Shown: positions 1 through 12,175 of the stretch, piece by piece
Layout: every line of letters starts with the position of its first letter
How positions within the stretch are numbered: position 1 is the stretch's first letter
Origin: Paramecium sonneborni
Lineage: Eukaryota; Ciliophora; Oligohymenophorea; Peniculida; Parameciidae
Direction of reading: 5' to 3'
Length of the DNA: 64,000 nt
Assembly: GCA_905182985.1 (NCBI GenBank)
Contig: CAJJDN010000082.1
Location: 308,914-372,913, forward strand
The notes under the pieces: generated by a model
Databases searched by the model: none
What the model saw: only the letters and a program-made list of their open reading frames with translations
Told to the model about the DNA's origin: nothing
Position numbers and translations under genes: made by a program

Positions 1-1598
1 ATTAATCCTACATAAAAAAGTGCTTTTGGTGGATTAGTAACTTTAACTTTGTATGGAATTAGTTTAGGATATTTTTTATTTTAATTTGTTGATTGGCAAT
101 AAAATAATAAACTTCCAAAAGTTACATCTCTATAAGAATAAATTAATGAAAAATAATAATTGAATATAAAAGGGATATTTGCAGAAATAAGTTACTTTAA
201 AGAACTTAAAAATTAAATAGATCCTTTTGATCCAGAAAATATGATTTTATAACCATTTATAATTAGCTTTACCAATGATTATTCAAATGTAAATTATATT
301 ATTAAACTAGTCAACAAAAATAAATGCTACATTTTCAAAACATAAAACATAAGATGGACAAACTTTAAACACACTATATCTGGAAGATATTTTACTTTAA
401 AACACACCAATAGGTTCATCCAATAATTATTATACTAATTATGAATTATACATCGGATATTGTAATCCAGAATAGCTTTAGGATGGAGAAAAATGCGCAA
501 ACCAAGATTTAGTTGATTAATTTTTTTTACAGGATAACTATTTTTAATTGTTGATATATTTCGAATAATTTGATCCAAGAAATAAATAAGTTATTAAAGT
601 TCCTAGAATATTCGTTTTTGATATTCTAAAAAATTAAATTTACTTTAATTAATTTATGTTAAAAGCAGGAGAATTGACTATGGATGATGGATTTTTATTT
701 CCAAACTCAAATATATTCACCTATCTTTCTGATGTGACTATCTTAAATACCTAATATGATCAAGAATATTCAAAAAAGTAATTTGGCTTAGAGTTAATCT
801 CAATTTTATATTTTAATTTAGATTAGATAAAAATAGTAAATATGGTTGAATATCCAAAAATATCAGAAATATTAGCTGATACAGGTTCAATTATATCTTG
901 GATTCTTTCAATATCATTTTTAGTATCAAAATATAATGAGAATATTTGTTTATAAAAAACATAAAATGAAGTAATTTCAATGTATTATCATGATTATATT
1001 GATTTTAAAATATAAAAGAATTGGTTAGGTAAAATTAAAAGTATAAATTACAAAGAAAAAGAATATGATCCGTAAAAATCAGAAAAAATTCTTAATAAAT
1101 TATCTAGAATAGTGATTAAGAAAATGAATTATTTAAATTTATAAAATGAAGTAGCTAAGTAAATATTTTTAATTAAATTAATTTAGACTAAAATTAATCT
1201 TATAAGAACATATAGGATTAAATTAAATTAAAAAATATTTAGAATAAAAAAATAAATTAGAACTTCTTTTTGATAAATTAGGCATGCCTGATGGTAATTT
1301 ACAGAATTCATTAAACTAATTTGTAATCTTTAATTAAGTATTAAAGTTACCATAATCTGGTGAATAATTTGAACACAGTTTGTATTTTTAGCAATAAGGA
1401 TTAAATGATTTTTAGAACAATAAGGATAAAGTGCTAGAATCAGAATTAGAAGATATAATGGAAATTTTAGACCTTAAATTTACTTAAAATTATAATTTAC
1501 AACCACAAAATTAAGCCTCGATAAATTTAAGCTAATTACAATTAAGAAATAACCATTCATTAGTTAATGCTCGTTAAAATTAAGTTTTTATTCAATGA
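1..1598 (+). CDS. Membrane protein of unknown function, tandem copy 1 (5' truncated)
   Basis: The first codon lies left of the window. The frame opens with a hydrophobic segment rich in G, L, Y and F (about codons 10-30), and a second hydrophobic segment begins AEILADTGSIISWILSISFL near base 870. A charged, Gln-rich tail follows and ends at TGA 1596-1598. Two micro-introns close the frame: 289-310 (22 nt, GTA..TAG) and 1159-1186 (28 nt, GTA..TAG). Both are supported by alignment with the paralogue at 2223. The predicted topology is two TM segments separated by a loop of about 200 residues. I do not recognise the family; it resembles lineage-expanded ciliate membrane proteins. The start is not visible. 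Confidence 0.75.
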
Positions 1599-2222
1599 TA
1601 AATTTATTTAATTACAATCAAATTATAATTAGACTTAAGGTTTTAACTTTTCGTACAAGATTACTTTGTTCTTATCATATTAGCATCTAAAATCATCTTT
1701 CGCCTACATCTAAAATCATCTTTCGCCTACTGGTAATATTTAATTAGCTAAAAATTACATCCTTATTCAGTAATTTCTAAATTTTGAATATTAAACAAAA
1801 AATATTTTTTTAGCTTGTCTTCAAATAATAAATCGAAATATCTTGATATTGAATAATCAATAAAAATATTCTTTCCTTAAACATTAATTAAAGGAAATTA
1901 TTTGTAAAATATTTTTTATGCTTTTCAACATATTTTTGCCAATAAAAATAGAAAATAAAAAAGTAAATTCTTAAATATACTATAATAATTTTTCGGAGAG
2001 GACTAAGTTTTTTTTAAAATTATGTTTCCTTTTGATTCTTCGAAATAACCTTTTTTTTTTCTTTTAGGATTAATAAGTTCCCAACCTATGATATTTCTCA
2101 AAAATTTATAAACCTGAAATTCCAGCTTAATCATAAGAATTAAAAAATAAAAAAAAATTTGTATTTCAAAAAATTTTCTTAATGAAATAAAATCAACAAG
2201 ATTTATAATATTATTTTAATAA
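1599..2222. other. Intergenic, AT-rich, no gene seen
   Basis: Spacer between the two tandem paralogues. No open frame of note under the TGA-only code. It carries the 23-bp tandem duplication at 1685-1730 and poly-T runs, and presumably the promoter of the second copy. Confidence 0.6.
1685..1730. repeat. 23-bp perfect tandem duplication
   Basis: A 23-bp unit (begins atctaaaatc, ends tttcgcctac) is repeated exactly twice, head to tail, at 1685-1707 and 1708-1730. Its GC content is higher than that of its surroundings. Confidence 0.9.
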
Positions 2223-3657
2223 ATGTAATATTTCTTATAATCAATCGATTAATTTGGGGTTGAGTAAAAGCTTTAAATTCCACCCATTAATCCTACATAA
2301 AAAAGTGCTTTGGGTGGATTGATAACACTTGCTTTATATGGAATAAGCTTAGGATATTTTTTATTTCAATTTATTGATTGGTAATCGAATAATAAACTTC
2401 CAAAGATTACTTCTATATAATAATAAATTGACATTAATTAAACTATTGTTAAAAATGGAATTTTTATTGAGATTTGCTAATTCTAAAAACTTAATAATTT
2501 GATTGATCCTTTTAATCCAAAGTAATTGATATTTACGCCAGTTTTTTAAAAGATACCAGATGACTGGGACTAAGTATAAATAATAAAGATTTTATTATAG
2601 ATTCAAAACATTTCTCTCCGTTTTGATTAAACTATTTAAGAAGATGGAAAAATTATAAATAAATTTTACATTGAAGATTTAACAATGATCCAATCCCCTT
2701 TAACAACTTCTTAAGGCAGCTCAATAGACTACTAATTATTACTTGGATTTTGCAAAGAAGATTAGTTAAAGGATGGATAATAATGTGCTGATGAAGAGAC
2801 AATTAACTAATTTTATAAATAAGATAACTTTTATCAAGTTTAAATATTTATTGATTAATTCGATCCAAAAATGAAGCAATTTAAAAAGGTTCCTAAATTG
2901 TTTATTTTTGATATTATAAAAGATCAACTTTTTTATAATTAATTTACACTATAGGCAGGAGAATTGGAATTAGATGATGGGTTTTTATTTCCAAAATCAA
3001 ATAAATATTCATATTTGTCTAATTTATAAACTCTATCTACTACATATGATTGGTTATACTCAAAAAAAGTGTATCACTAAGAACTAACTTCACTTTTATT
3101 TTTTACTTTAGATTAAATAAAAATAGTAAATATGGTTGAATATCCAAAAATATCAGAAATATTAGCAGATACAGGTTCAATTATATCTTGGATTCTTTCA
3201 ATATCTTTCTTAGTATCAAAATATAATGAGAATATTTGTTTATAAAAAACATAAAATGAAGTAATTTCAATGTATTATCATGATTATATTGATTTTAAAA
3301 TATAAAAGAATTGGTTAGGTAAAATCAAAAGAATAAATTATAAAGAAAAAGAATATGATCCGTAAAAATCAGAAGAAATTTTTAATAGATTAAATCAAAT
3401 TGTTGTTGAGAAAATGAATTATTTAAACTTATAAAATGAAGTAGCTAAGTAAGAATTTTTTATTTAATTAAATTAGGTTATAATTAATCTTACAAGAACA
3501 TTTAGGATTATAATAAATTAAAAAATATTTAGAATCAAAATATAAATTAGAGCCTTTATTTGATAAGTTATGCATACCTGAAAATAATATTTAGGCTGTA
3601 AATTAAATAGTAATTTAATTATCCATAAAAAGCTTCCATCTGATTAATAATATATGA
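2223..3657 (+). CDS. Membrane protein of unknown function, tandem copy 2
   Basis: Paralogue of the gene at 1-1598 with the same two hydrophobic segments. The start is ATG 2223, giving N-terminus MQYFLQSIDQFGVEQKLQIP, followed by the shared block INPTQKSAFGG. Introns are 2574-2600 (27 nt) and 3449-3476 (28 nt, same site as in copy 1). The strict frame ends at TGA 3655-3657, giving 459 aa. Relative to copy 1 there is a one-base deficit near 3611-3631. If it is corrected, a similar Gln-rich tail stays open to TGA 3879-3881. The copy may therefore have a shortened or recently frameshifted C-terminus, or there is a sequencing error. Function unknown. Confidence 0.75.
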
Positions 3658-4038
3658 GAGTAATCTAACAATAGATTAATTCAGAAACTGAAACCTTATA
3701 ATAAAAGGATATTAAATTAGATCAAGAATTGGAAGAAAGGATTGAGCTATTTGCTAATAAAAATATCCAAAAGCTCTAATTAACATAGATAAGAAACTAA
3801 GATCATTAAAATTCTTAATTAAGTTAAAATGTTAATTTATAAGTAATACAACTTGAATATTCATAATCCTATCTGAAATGATTATTGATATTAAAAAACT
3901 AAAATCTCAAATAAATATCATTAAATATTTTTTGATTTAATATAGTGATAAACAACAAAATTACTTTTTTTAATAAAAATTGTAAGACTTATATATAATT
4001 ATTTATCAAATGGAATAACTTTATTCATATAAGGTATT

Positions 4039-5160
4039 TCAAGCAAGGACAATTTCTTTTCCATTTAGTATTACTTTTTTTCCTTTATATTTTTCCTTTG
4101 CAGTAGCAATATAATCTAAGAATTTCGGATCAAACTATTCCAAATCTATTTAAGTGTTAGGTGAAATTCCATCTCCCATAGATAAATCAAAAGTTTCTAT
4201 ATCAGCAAAAGTACAAAGAGGAGCAATAGGATAGGAAGTTCCTAATAATAAATATGAATATAAAGATACCATCTGTTTCATAGATATTTTAAAAAGGAAG
4301 AAACCAGAGATATGAATAATTGAAAAACCATGCAACATTAGCAATCCATCCACGATTAAACAGATTGATACTTTTAGAAGTTGGATTTTAGCAACAGCAA
4401 ATAATATTTGATCCATTTTTCATTTACTCTAAAGTTGTTAAATTTGTCAAAACTAAAAGTGTATGATATAAAAACAAAAAGAATAACATAGCACATGTTG
4501 GATACAAAACTAAACTTGTAAAAAACCAATAAAAATAAAAGAAAGAACTTTGTTGCTAAAAAAAGCCTTTATCATTTCTATAAAGATCTTTAAAATATAC
4601 ATATGATGCCCAACTATATTATATTGCCCCAATCTAAATATAATTATAGAATATATACTGTCATATACAAAGTAAATAAATAAAATGCTCTATGATTTCT
4701 TAGTCCAACACAATTATGAATCCAGGGACAATGATGATCCATTTTCAATGTGCATTAATTGCACATTGAACAATGATGTGCTCTTATGGGTTTCCATTTA
4801 TTACAACTTGCACAAGCTGCGTTATTTTTATATATAGGATCAATTCTTCTATTATCAGGTGGTAATGGGGCTCTTTAAGGAGTAGTATTTTTTATTGTAA
4901 TTGCTTGATAATATGACCACATAGCCATCATATAAACAAAATATATCATAAAGTTTTGTATATTCTAAGAAACATTATCTAGTTTTAAATCAAAGTACTA
5001 ATTTCATTTTTTTTCATTTTACATATTATTCTAAAATTACACAATTTGTTGGCATTAGGATTGTGAAAAAGATTATAAATGGACCAGCTTATTTGCTGAA
5101 TTGGTTCATTTTACTTACCCTTTTAGATTTTTATGTCTATGGCTGCTTAATATGAAGCAT
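4039..5160 (-). CDS. DHHC-type palmitoyltransferase
   Basis: S-acyltransferase that would attach palmitate to cysteines of membrane-associated proteins. The cysteine-rich domain reads C-x2-[13 protein letters not shown], then [13 protein letters not shown], which contains the catalytic DHHC and the conserved NCVG. Two TM segments precede it ([18 protein letters not shown]) and two follow (about 4450-4600). A TTLE motif comes after TM4, as in the family. Three GTA..TAG introns restore the frame: 4998-5022 (25 nt), 4634-4658 (25 nt) and 4242-4269 (28 nt). The result is a 347-aa protein ending at TGA (complement of 4039-4041). The start at 5158-5160 is the most upstream ATG; an internal Met about 14 codons later is an alternative. 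Confidence 0.9.
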
Positions 5161-5668
5161 CTATTTAATAAATACTAATTTAAAATTAAATAATATTTAT
5201 TTAATATTTTTTTCATTATTAAATAGAAGAATGTTGCTTTCTATGTTTTATTCTTTAAATGATCTTTTAACATATAATCAGTCGTAACAATCATCTTTCC
5301 TTAAGATGCCTTGTTAAATATTTTTGTATAAATTTCTTTAGTTTTCTTCCCAAATAAACTTACAAACCTTTTAAGCATTACCCGTGTATTTATTTTTTAG
5401 TATTAATTCATTTATATTTATATGCCTTTAAATTTACGTTATACTATGGACAAAAATTAAGGACAATATAATCATTAGGAAAGGAAATTCAAATCATAAA
5501 TCCTTCATCATTAGATTTTGAAGATTGTATAATAATCTAAAGCAGTCTTTGTGTTTTTTTTGCATTAGAAATATTTTGAAAATTATTTTCTTAATTGTTT
5601 ATTAATTAATAATTCTTTCATAATATGATAGTGAATTAAATTCTTTAAGAAATTTTAAAAAATATTAA
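5161..5668. other. Divergent intergenic region, no gene seen
   Basis: About 500 bp between the divergently transcribed DHHC and F-box genes. It is AT-rich, with no convincing frame on either strand, and presumably holds both promoters. Confidence 0.5.
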
Positions 5669-6970
5669 ATGTTACAAACACTTCATTAGGTACCAAAATA
5701 AGTGCTATTAGAATTTTATAACTTAAATAAATTATAAGTCTAATACCTTTATGACGTATTAGAATATAATTTAGATTCACTTTATAGAGTACTATAGAAT
5801 ATAAAAAGTGCAGAATTAATTGATAAGTTAATTGAAGCTTTAAAATAAAAGTAATAAAAAGAAGGATTATTAAAATCAATGACATATGGTAATTTAAAGG
5901 AACTAAAGAATTTCTTAAAATAAAGAATAAGTTTTGAAAATTTGATAAGTTCTTTAGAATAATTAAATGAGGAAGAAGAAAAGTAGAAAGTTTAAGCAAC
6001 AGAAGTATAGGAGAGGCAAATAATACAGTAAGATAGTAGATTTTTGGAATTGCCTCTTTATATTCATCTGCTTGTTATGGACTATCTTGATCCTTAGTCA
6101 TTACATATAAGTAGATTGGTTTGTTTAAAGATGAATGAGATTTTCAATAATCCCCAAATTAGTGATAGATTTTATAAAAAGTTTTGTTAGGCATTATTTG
6201 ATTAAATTGAAACAAAACCAGTTTTAATAAGTCCATTTGAGAAAACAAGAAAATTCATAAATGACAACTTACATATATTTGAATAGTAATTGTAACTAAT
6301 TAATTAAATTAACCATAATGCAAGTTAAACAATATGGAGTATTTGGGGTAATACTTAATAGAAAATATTAAGTTTTTATGAGATACATTAATAATATTAA
6401 TCGTATAAAGATATGTATGATTAATAATTGAGATTGAATTATTGTGGTGTATATGCTATGAAGGAATATTATATAAAGTATGGAGAGGCTTAATTTCAAT
6501 AAACTAGCGCTCCATGCTATAGAGTAGAATTCTTTCGATATATTCGATTTTGGAGGGATGGTACTTTTACAATGTATATATCTTCAAGAAAATTAAAAAA
6601 ATAGGATATTTTAGAATATTTTAGATATCCTGAGATTGCGGTGATGCCAAAATTAGGAGTTTAGAAGTAAATGTAAATTGAGGAGAGTTTTTTAAGAGGT
6701 GAATATAGAATAGTGTTAGATGAAGTATATATTATAGCAGCAAGATAAAGCACAACATTTTAATATAAATATAAAATAAAGAATTATTAGAATAAACATC
6801 CTGGAAATGTTCTATAATTATTATTAGGGTAGATGCATACATTAGGAGATACTTATCGATAAGATATAGCAGATTAATCTAAGAAGAAGTATTTCATTTA
6901 TAAACATCTTGAAGAGTTTCGAGATGAATTATAAGATGAATAACATGGTTGGAAGAATGTAGTTTATTGA
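5669..6970 (+). CDS. F-box protein, FBXO9-like
   Basis: Single exon, 433 aa, ending at TGA 6968-6970. The N-terminal third is Gln/Lys/Leu-rich and probably helical. An F-box follows at about residues 130-175 (LPLYIHLLVMDYLD..LHISRLVCLKMN), which would bind Skp1 in an SCF ubiquitin ligase. The C-terminal half matches the conserved FBXO9/Hrt3 region: a GVYAMKEYYIKYGE block, then YRVEFFRYIRFWRDGTFTMY, then RGEYRI. The family links substrates such as TOR-pathway adaptors to SCF. Substrate here is unknown. The start is chosen as the first ATG of the open frame. Confidence 0.82.
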
Positions 6971-7024
6971 TTTATTTAATTGAATTAGAATTATAAAAAT
7001 TACCAATAATTAAATTTAATATAT

Positions 7025-7985
7025 ATGACAGAAAAGAAATAAGAATTCAATCCATTATTAGTTGCATTTTATTCAGGTCTTGCGTCTATGGTTGGTGATA
7101 TGGTTATGTTTCCTTTTGATACCATAGGAACAAGAATCAAAGCACATAAATCAGAGTTCTTAGGAATGAAATAAGGATATGATCTAATTGTTAAGAATGA
7201 AGGATTTAAATATTTATTCAAAGGGTTTTCTACAACAGTAATGGGTATTAATTAATGTTTATAATTAGGTTCATTTATTCCTTATGGTTCATATTTTTTA
7301 GCCTATGAATATATGAATTATTATGCTGTCAAATTAACAAAAGGTTTAGAGAAGGATGGTGAAAAAAGTAAACTTAACTTATTGATTCCACTCATTACCT
7401 CTCCATTAGCTGAAGCTTTATCTGTTATTAGTATATATATCTATTATTACGCAAGCCTATATTCCTTTTGATACTTTAAGAACCAGAATGTAGATGAATG
7501 TTCCTGAATATAATTATAAAGGAATATTTTCAGGATTAATGGAAATTTCTAGAAAAGAAGGTTGGATCCGTTTATTTCAAGCATCTTACTTATATATGGC
7601 CTCCGTTGTTGTCTATACAACATTCTAAATGTGGTTCTATGAATTGCTGAGATATGAAATATTAAGATAAAGGACTGATCTCACTATACATAATCAATCT
7701 TTAGCCCTTCATCAATCTATAATTGCTACAATGGTTTCAACTGCCTTAGCTGCTGCCATTGTCAATCCTGTTGATTTTATTATTACTAGATATTAACTTG
7801 TAGATAGCAGTTAATAATAATTATCTGTTAAAAGTTTAGTTTTAGAAGCTTGGCATTAAGAGGGAAAAAAAGCATTTCTTAAAGGATTAGGAACTAGAGT
7901 CTTTTAATGTAGCTTATTTTCTATCTTTTATTTCCCTGTTTATGATCACTTCAAATCAAAGTATGGAATTACATTAGCAGATTGA
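7025..7985 (+). CDS. Mitochondrial carrier family transporter
   Basis: Inner-membrane solute carrier with the usual three repeats. The signature P-x-D-x-x-x-x-R/K appears as PFDTIGTRIK (about residue 30), PFDTLRTRMQ (about 170) and PVDFIITRYQ (about 260). The length, 311 aa, is normal for the family. The frame breaks in a TA-rich stretch and closes if 7431-7455 is removed: a 25-nt intron starting GTA but ending CAAG, giving V-I-T-Y-I-PFDT, which fits the family. A one-base sequence error is the alternative. The transported substrate cannot be judged from the motifs. Confidence 0.88.
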
Positions 7986-8080
7986 TTTATGGAATTAAAA
8001 ATGTGACTTTTTATTATGTGTATTTTTATTAAATATTAATCAGAATTATTCTTGAATATAAAATAAAATTCATCCATAAT

Positions 8081-8452
8081 TCAGTAATAATTAAGGATAA
8101 TATCAAAATTCATTTGATATTTATTCTGAAGATATGGAATCCCCATTTACAAACTGCTCTTCTTCAAATATAAAAAGTTTATCTATATTTAGATTTAATA
8201 AATACTTGAAGAATCAGTCTTAATACTTTTAGAGTATGTTTCATCGTATGGTTGCCCATCATAATTGATTCTATCTAAATAACTTTGATTTAAAATTATC
8301 GATTTTAAATCAGGTAATAATTCTCGATCAGTGTTGATACTAAAAGGGCTTGTAACAAAATCATCGTCTGTTTTTTTTTATAGTTTGTGAATATCATCTA
8401 AAATGTATATTTTCATATTTTTGACAATTTAAAACTTCTCTAATTTTTTCAT
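8081..8452 (-). CDS. Hypothetical small protein (123 aa)
   Basis: Uninterrupted frame from ATG (complement of 8450-8452) to TGA (complement of 8081-8083), no intron needed. The N-terminal half is polar and acidic (KMKIYILDDIHKLQKKTDDD, later SYLDRINYDGQPYDETY). It has no TM segment and no domain I recognise. Composition and frame length against this AT-rich background make it a likely gene, but there is no homology support. Confidence 0.5.
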
Positions 8453-8950
8453 GTTTTAATTATTTGTTTTTGCTGAATTTTTAAATCTTATTTCCCTATA
8501 ATTTTTTATTCAACCTAAAAGACTTTCTTTTAGGATAAAACAAATTTAAACATTTGTATATAATAATAATATAGAAGTAATAAATGATAGTTCTCAAACA
8601 CTTTTTAAAATTGAAAATGATGTTTAATAAGAATTAATAACAGTAATTATCAATAAAAATTTTAGAATTTAATTAAGCAAATTCTAGTATTTATTCATTC
8701 TTAATCTTTCTAGGCCTTATCATTTTCTTAAAACTTAAAATAAAATAATAAAAAATGCTTATGTTTTTGATATGAAGTATATAAAAATCAGCAAGAGATA
8801 TTTAATAATTTTAGTGAAAAATGGTATGATAAATAAATACAATTTATCGTCAAAATTGATTACAATTTCAATTTCCTCATTAAAAATGGACTTTTTTTTT
8901 ATGAGATTTTTTGTTATCTCTTTTATTACTTACACTTCTATGCGTTTTTT
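8453..8950. other. AT-rich spacer with a perfect hairpin
   Basis: No convincing coding frame. A short plus-strand frame at 8772-8990 is hydrophobic and overlaps the end of the next gene, so I do not count it. Contains the inverted repeat at 8514-8534. Confidence 0.4.
8514..8534. repeat. Perfect 9-bp inverted repeat, 3-nt loop
   Basis: Arms cctaaaaga and tcttttagg flank the loop ctt. It lies about 60 bp upstream of the minus-strand gene starting at 8452. It could form a hairpin in RNA or DNA; its role is unknown. Confidence 0.85.
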
Positions 8951-9241
8951 TCAAAATTCCTTGTTATTTAAAACTTTAGTTTTATGTTGAAGTATCTGTT
9001 TGTTGTGAATGCTATTATACAAACATAAGCTTTTATTCATTATTTTTTTACACTTAATCAGATTTTATTCTTTTATGTTATGTTTCGTTAGTAGAGTACT
9101 CATCTAATGTTCTAAATTTAAAATTTACTATTACTCTGGATATATATTATCTAAATTATCTGGTATAATCTATTTTGCAATACTATTCTTTAGAAAGTAG
9201 GCTTTGATAAATTAAAATTAACCTTCAGGATGATCATTCAT
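8951..9241 (-). CDS. Hypothetical small protein (96 aa)
   Basis: Open from ATG (complement of 9239-9241, MNDHPEGQFQFIKAYFLKNS) to TGA (complement of 8951-8953). The sequence is polar, Lys/Asn/Gln-rich, and reads like genuine protein rather than intron. No domain recognised and no splice needed. A TGA sits a few codons upstream of the ATG, so the start is well defined unless a 5' exon exists. Confidence 0.45.
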
Positions 9242-9703
9242 TCAAGTATTAATAAATAAATATTTTAAGAGTAAATTAATAATCTTTTTATCTAATTGAT
9301 ATCATAATTAATATATTGAATTTTATGAATCAATTTTATCTGGCAATAGGAAAGAGTTAAAATATATAAAAATTATGCCTAATTGTGTATTCTTTACTTA
9401 ACTTAATATTTATTAATAGCTATCTTAAAAATTTATCTATATATTTGAATGGACAACGAAATGGAATTAAGAATGAGATTTATTGTCATGTTCTTTTTCA
9501 GATATTAAAATTAGAAAATGCATTTGATTAAATTTTAATATATTCAAATGAATTTGAGACTGTTATAAAATGATATGATTTAACTATGTATTCATTACGT
9601 ACCTCTTTAAAAATAAGATTATCATAAATCCAAAAAAGAAAATACTTATGGATTTAATCAAGTATAACTTAAACTTTGATAAATATTTTATATTCAAAGT
9701 TTT

Positions 9704-10291
9704 TCAGAATTCAATATTGTATTAAAATGATTAATCACAATTACTATAAATAGTTGAGGAATTTTATCTTCTGCTAGACTATTTTTTGCATAAACTTCTA
9801 GTTCGCATAAACTTCCTCTACAATCTTACTTATTCTGTGACTAAAAATCTCACAGATTTTATTGTTTATGATGAATTTGGAGATTACGAATCACTATTAT
9901 ATCTACTTTTTTTTATAATTCCTTTTATTGTTTAATTAGTTTTATTCATAAATATTGGTGGAGAATAGTTAATTTTTTTATTACTTAATGTCTTATTGTG
10001 TTGAAAAGAAATTGAATTTGAATAAAGTCTATTGATCCTATTGTTTGTAGGACAAGTATGATGAACTTTAGTAAATTCACAACCTTCCCAAGTATGTTCA
10101 GATATTGCTTACATAGGGCTACCTGGATCCACAGGTTACTAAGGGTGATTCTACTCTATCTCTAATTAGATTTTAGTTTTGTTAGTTTCTAAGATTTATT
10201 TCTAAGGAAAGCCATAATTTAAAGTTAAACTAGTTGAATGTTTTTGCTACTCTTTTTCATCAAATGAGCGAAGAGTTGAAAATATTAACAT
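9704..10291 (-). CDS. Hypothetical basic protein (195 aa)
   Basis: Uninterrupted frame from ATG (complement of 10289-10291) to TGA (complement of 9704-9706). A distinctive middle segment reads PVDPGSPMQAISEHTWEGCE then FTKVHHTC. The C-terminal third is basic, Ser/Arg/Lys-rich and probably disordered (KSVRFL.., QSSRRQ). The N-terminus is polar. I do not recognise a family. The frame is long for this composition, which argues for a real gene. The ATG could be internal if a 5' exon exists. Confidence 0.55.
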
Positions 10292-10430
10292 AGAATTTTA
10301 GGGTTATGAACATCTTATTCCCATTATTATTATGTTTGAATGTATATTTTTTTCAATAATATAAACTTTATTAAAATTCGTAAAAATTCTTAGAATTTAA
10401 TATTTATATTTCAAAAAGTAAAGAATAATC

Positions 10431-10664
10431 ATGATGAAAATATTCAAAATTCATTCTCTTAAAGTTTAATCAAAAAGGCAATCATTTTCTATAATGTTCT
10501 TTCTAAATGAGTTTTAGAATATTCTTCAAAATTTTCCAAAATTTATTTCATAAGAAAATGGAAAGTTTTCCAAATTCCTTAAAAAAGGAACTTTATATAT
10601 CTTAAAACCACAATATTCCTATTATTAAATACTGCAGGAAATATTAATAAATTAATACGTTTGA
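10431..10664 (+). CDS. Possible small ORF (77 aa)
   Basis: ATG ATG at 10431 opens a frame to TGA 10662-10664. It is rich in Lys, Phe and Ile with a few Gln codons as TAA/TAG. There are no motifs, and the surrounding 700 bp are otherwise empty. It could be a chance frame. Confidence 0.22.
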
Positions 10665-10978
10665 TAAAGTTATTTTTTGAAAACAACAATTATATGTTGA
10701 ACTTAAAATTATTATAAATTTTTAAATAGAAAATCTATGTATTCAATAAAAAATTAAAGAATCAAGAATAGGAAATTTATGAGTCAAAAAATAACATAAG
10801 TGAAAAAATTAAATTAGATTAACTATTTAAACACTTAAAAGAATCTGAAAATTCTCATAGATTGACATTTACATATTAATTATGTAATTTTGGAATTCTT
10901 AAACAGATCTTAATTATACTATGTACAACTACAATTCATTCACAACAATAATTGTTATAAATAATGAAAATTTGAAAT

Positions 10979-11275
10979 TCATTAATAATTCATGGCAAAA
11001 TCTTCTACTAAGAGATTATCATAATGTGATTCACTTTATAATTTTTCTTTTGTAAAATCAATATTAAAGAGGAGTCTCATAACATCCTAAAATGTTAATG
11101 TATTAATTAGGTTTCCAAAGAGATCATCATAAGCTTAAGTGTGTTCTTAATATGCTTTAGCTAAATTATCATCCATCTTAATGCAATTTTAATATTTGAA
11201 AAATTCATTCGTTACAGATAATCCACACAATAACAATATTGTTTTATTTAGTGTAAGGGTTTTTCTCCATTTCAT
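10979..11275 (-). CDS. Hypothetical small protein with N-terminal hydrophobic stretch (98 aa)
   Basis: ATG (complement of 11273-11275) to TGA (complement of 10979-10981), no intron. The N-terminus MKWRKTLTLNKTILLLCGLS could be a signal or mitochondrial leader. The rest is polar and acidic (MDDNLAKAYQEHTQAYDDLF..). Its ATG overlaps the TGA of the next gene upstream (ATGA at 11272-11275). The two could therefore be one gene joined by an unrecognised intron. Function unknown. Confidence 0.45.
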
Positions 11276-11604
11276 TAAAACAAGAGAAAAACAAAAAATC
11301 GGTACAAGAGCTATTAATTATTTATATTGTAGTAACCTGTGTTATGCACATAAAATTTAAAAAATTTAGGTAAGGATGATTTATTTAAAGATTATTATTA
11401 ATTTGTGAAATATAATTCTTAAAGTTTATTTCCAATAGCAATCTTCTCACATAGATTAAAGATTGTTGCATCTAAATACTTATAGTCATTTTTAATTTTA
11501 TCATATTTAAGTATGGTGTCTTAATCTTCAAGAATTTGATCATCATAATTTTTAGGAACATATTCTGTTTTGCTTGTTAATTATTTATATTTTCTTGTGT
11601 CCAT
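11272..11604 (-). CDS. Hypothetical small protein (110 aa)
   Basis: ATG (complement of 11602-11604, MDTRKYKQLTSKTEYVPKNY) to TGA (complement of 11272-11274). The first about 70 residues are polar and predicted helical (DDQILEDQD.., IFNLCEKIAIGNKLQEL). The last about 35 are less convincing and may include an unrecognised intron into the frame of the gene starting at 11275. No domain recognised. Confidence 0.42.
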
Positions 11605-12175
11605 TAATAAAAAATAAATTCATAATTTATTATTTTCTATGATAAGAAAAAGATGAGAGAGAAGTAGAAAAATGAAAATTAGAAATAAATTATGGATAAG
11701 TATTGATGCTAGAACACAAACAAAATCCTACTCTCATAATTTAAATAAAAATTATAACCTTATTTTGAAAGGTATTACATTTCTTATCATTTGATTTTGT
11801 TATTAAGAATTGTGTTCAAAAATAAACTTAGGAACATACTTATTTATTTTGAATATATCCAAAAAAAGTGAGCAAGCCACAATGTTGAGTATTTTAGAGA
11901 TAGAAGAGACATATGATTTTTATTCATGTCTTTGCTTTTCTAATATTTTTGATTGTGGTAAATTTATGTAGAGAATAGTATTCAAATTAAATAATTAACT
12001 CTAAATTAGAAAATTTTACTAAGCTTTTATATCTTAATTTTGATATACACCCCAATTATTTTTATATCAGAAAATAGAGAGTTAATAATATTTTTAAAAA
12101 TTTGAAATAGATAATTATATGATAAGCTGAAGATATTTACTTAAATGTATGAGTTATTGTCCATTTATAAATTAT
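11605..12175. other. Intergenic, no gene seen
   Basis: About 570 bp, AT-rich, all frames short under the TGA-only code. Lies between a small minus-strand gene and the 3' end of the MutS-family gene. Confidence 0.5.

Noticed and set aside
5655..5999. 114-aa minus-strand hydrophobic frame
   Set aside because: Antisense of the N-terminal region of the F-box gene, which is supported by domain matches.
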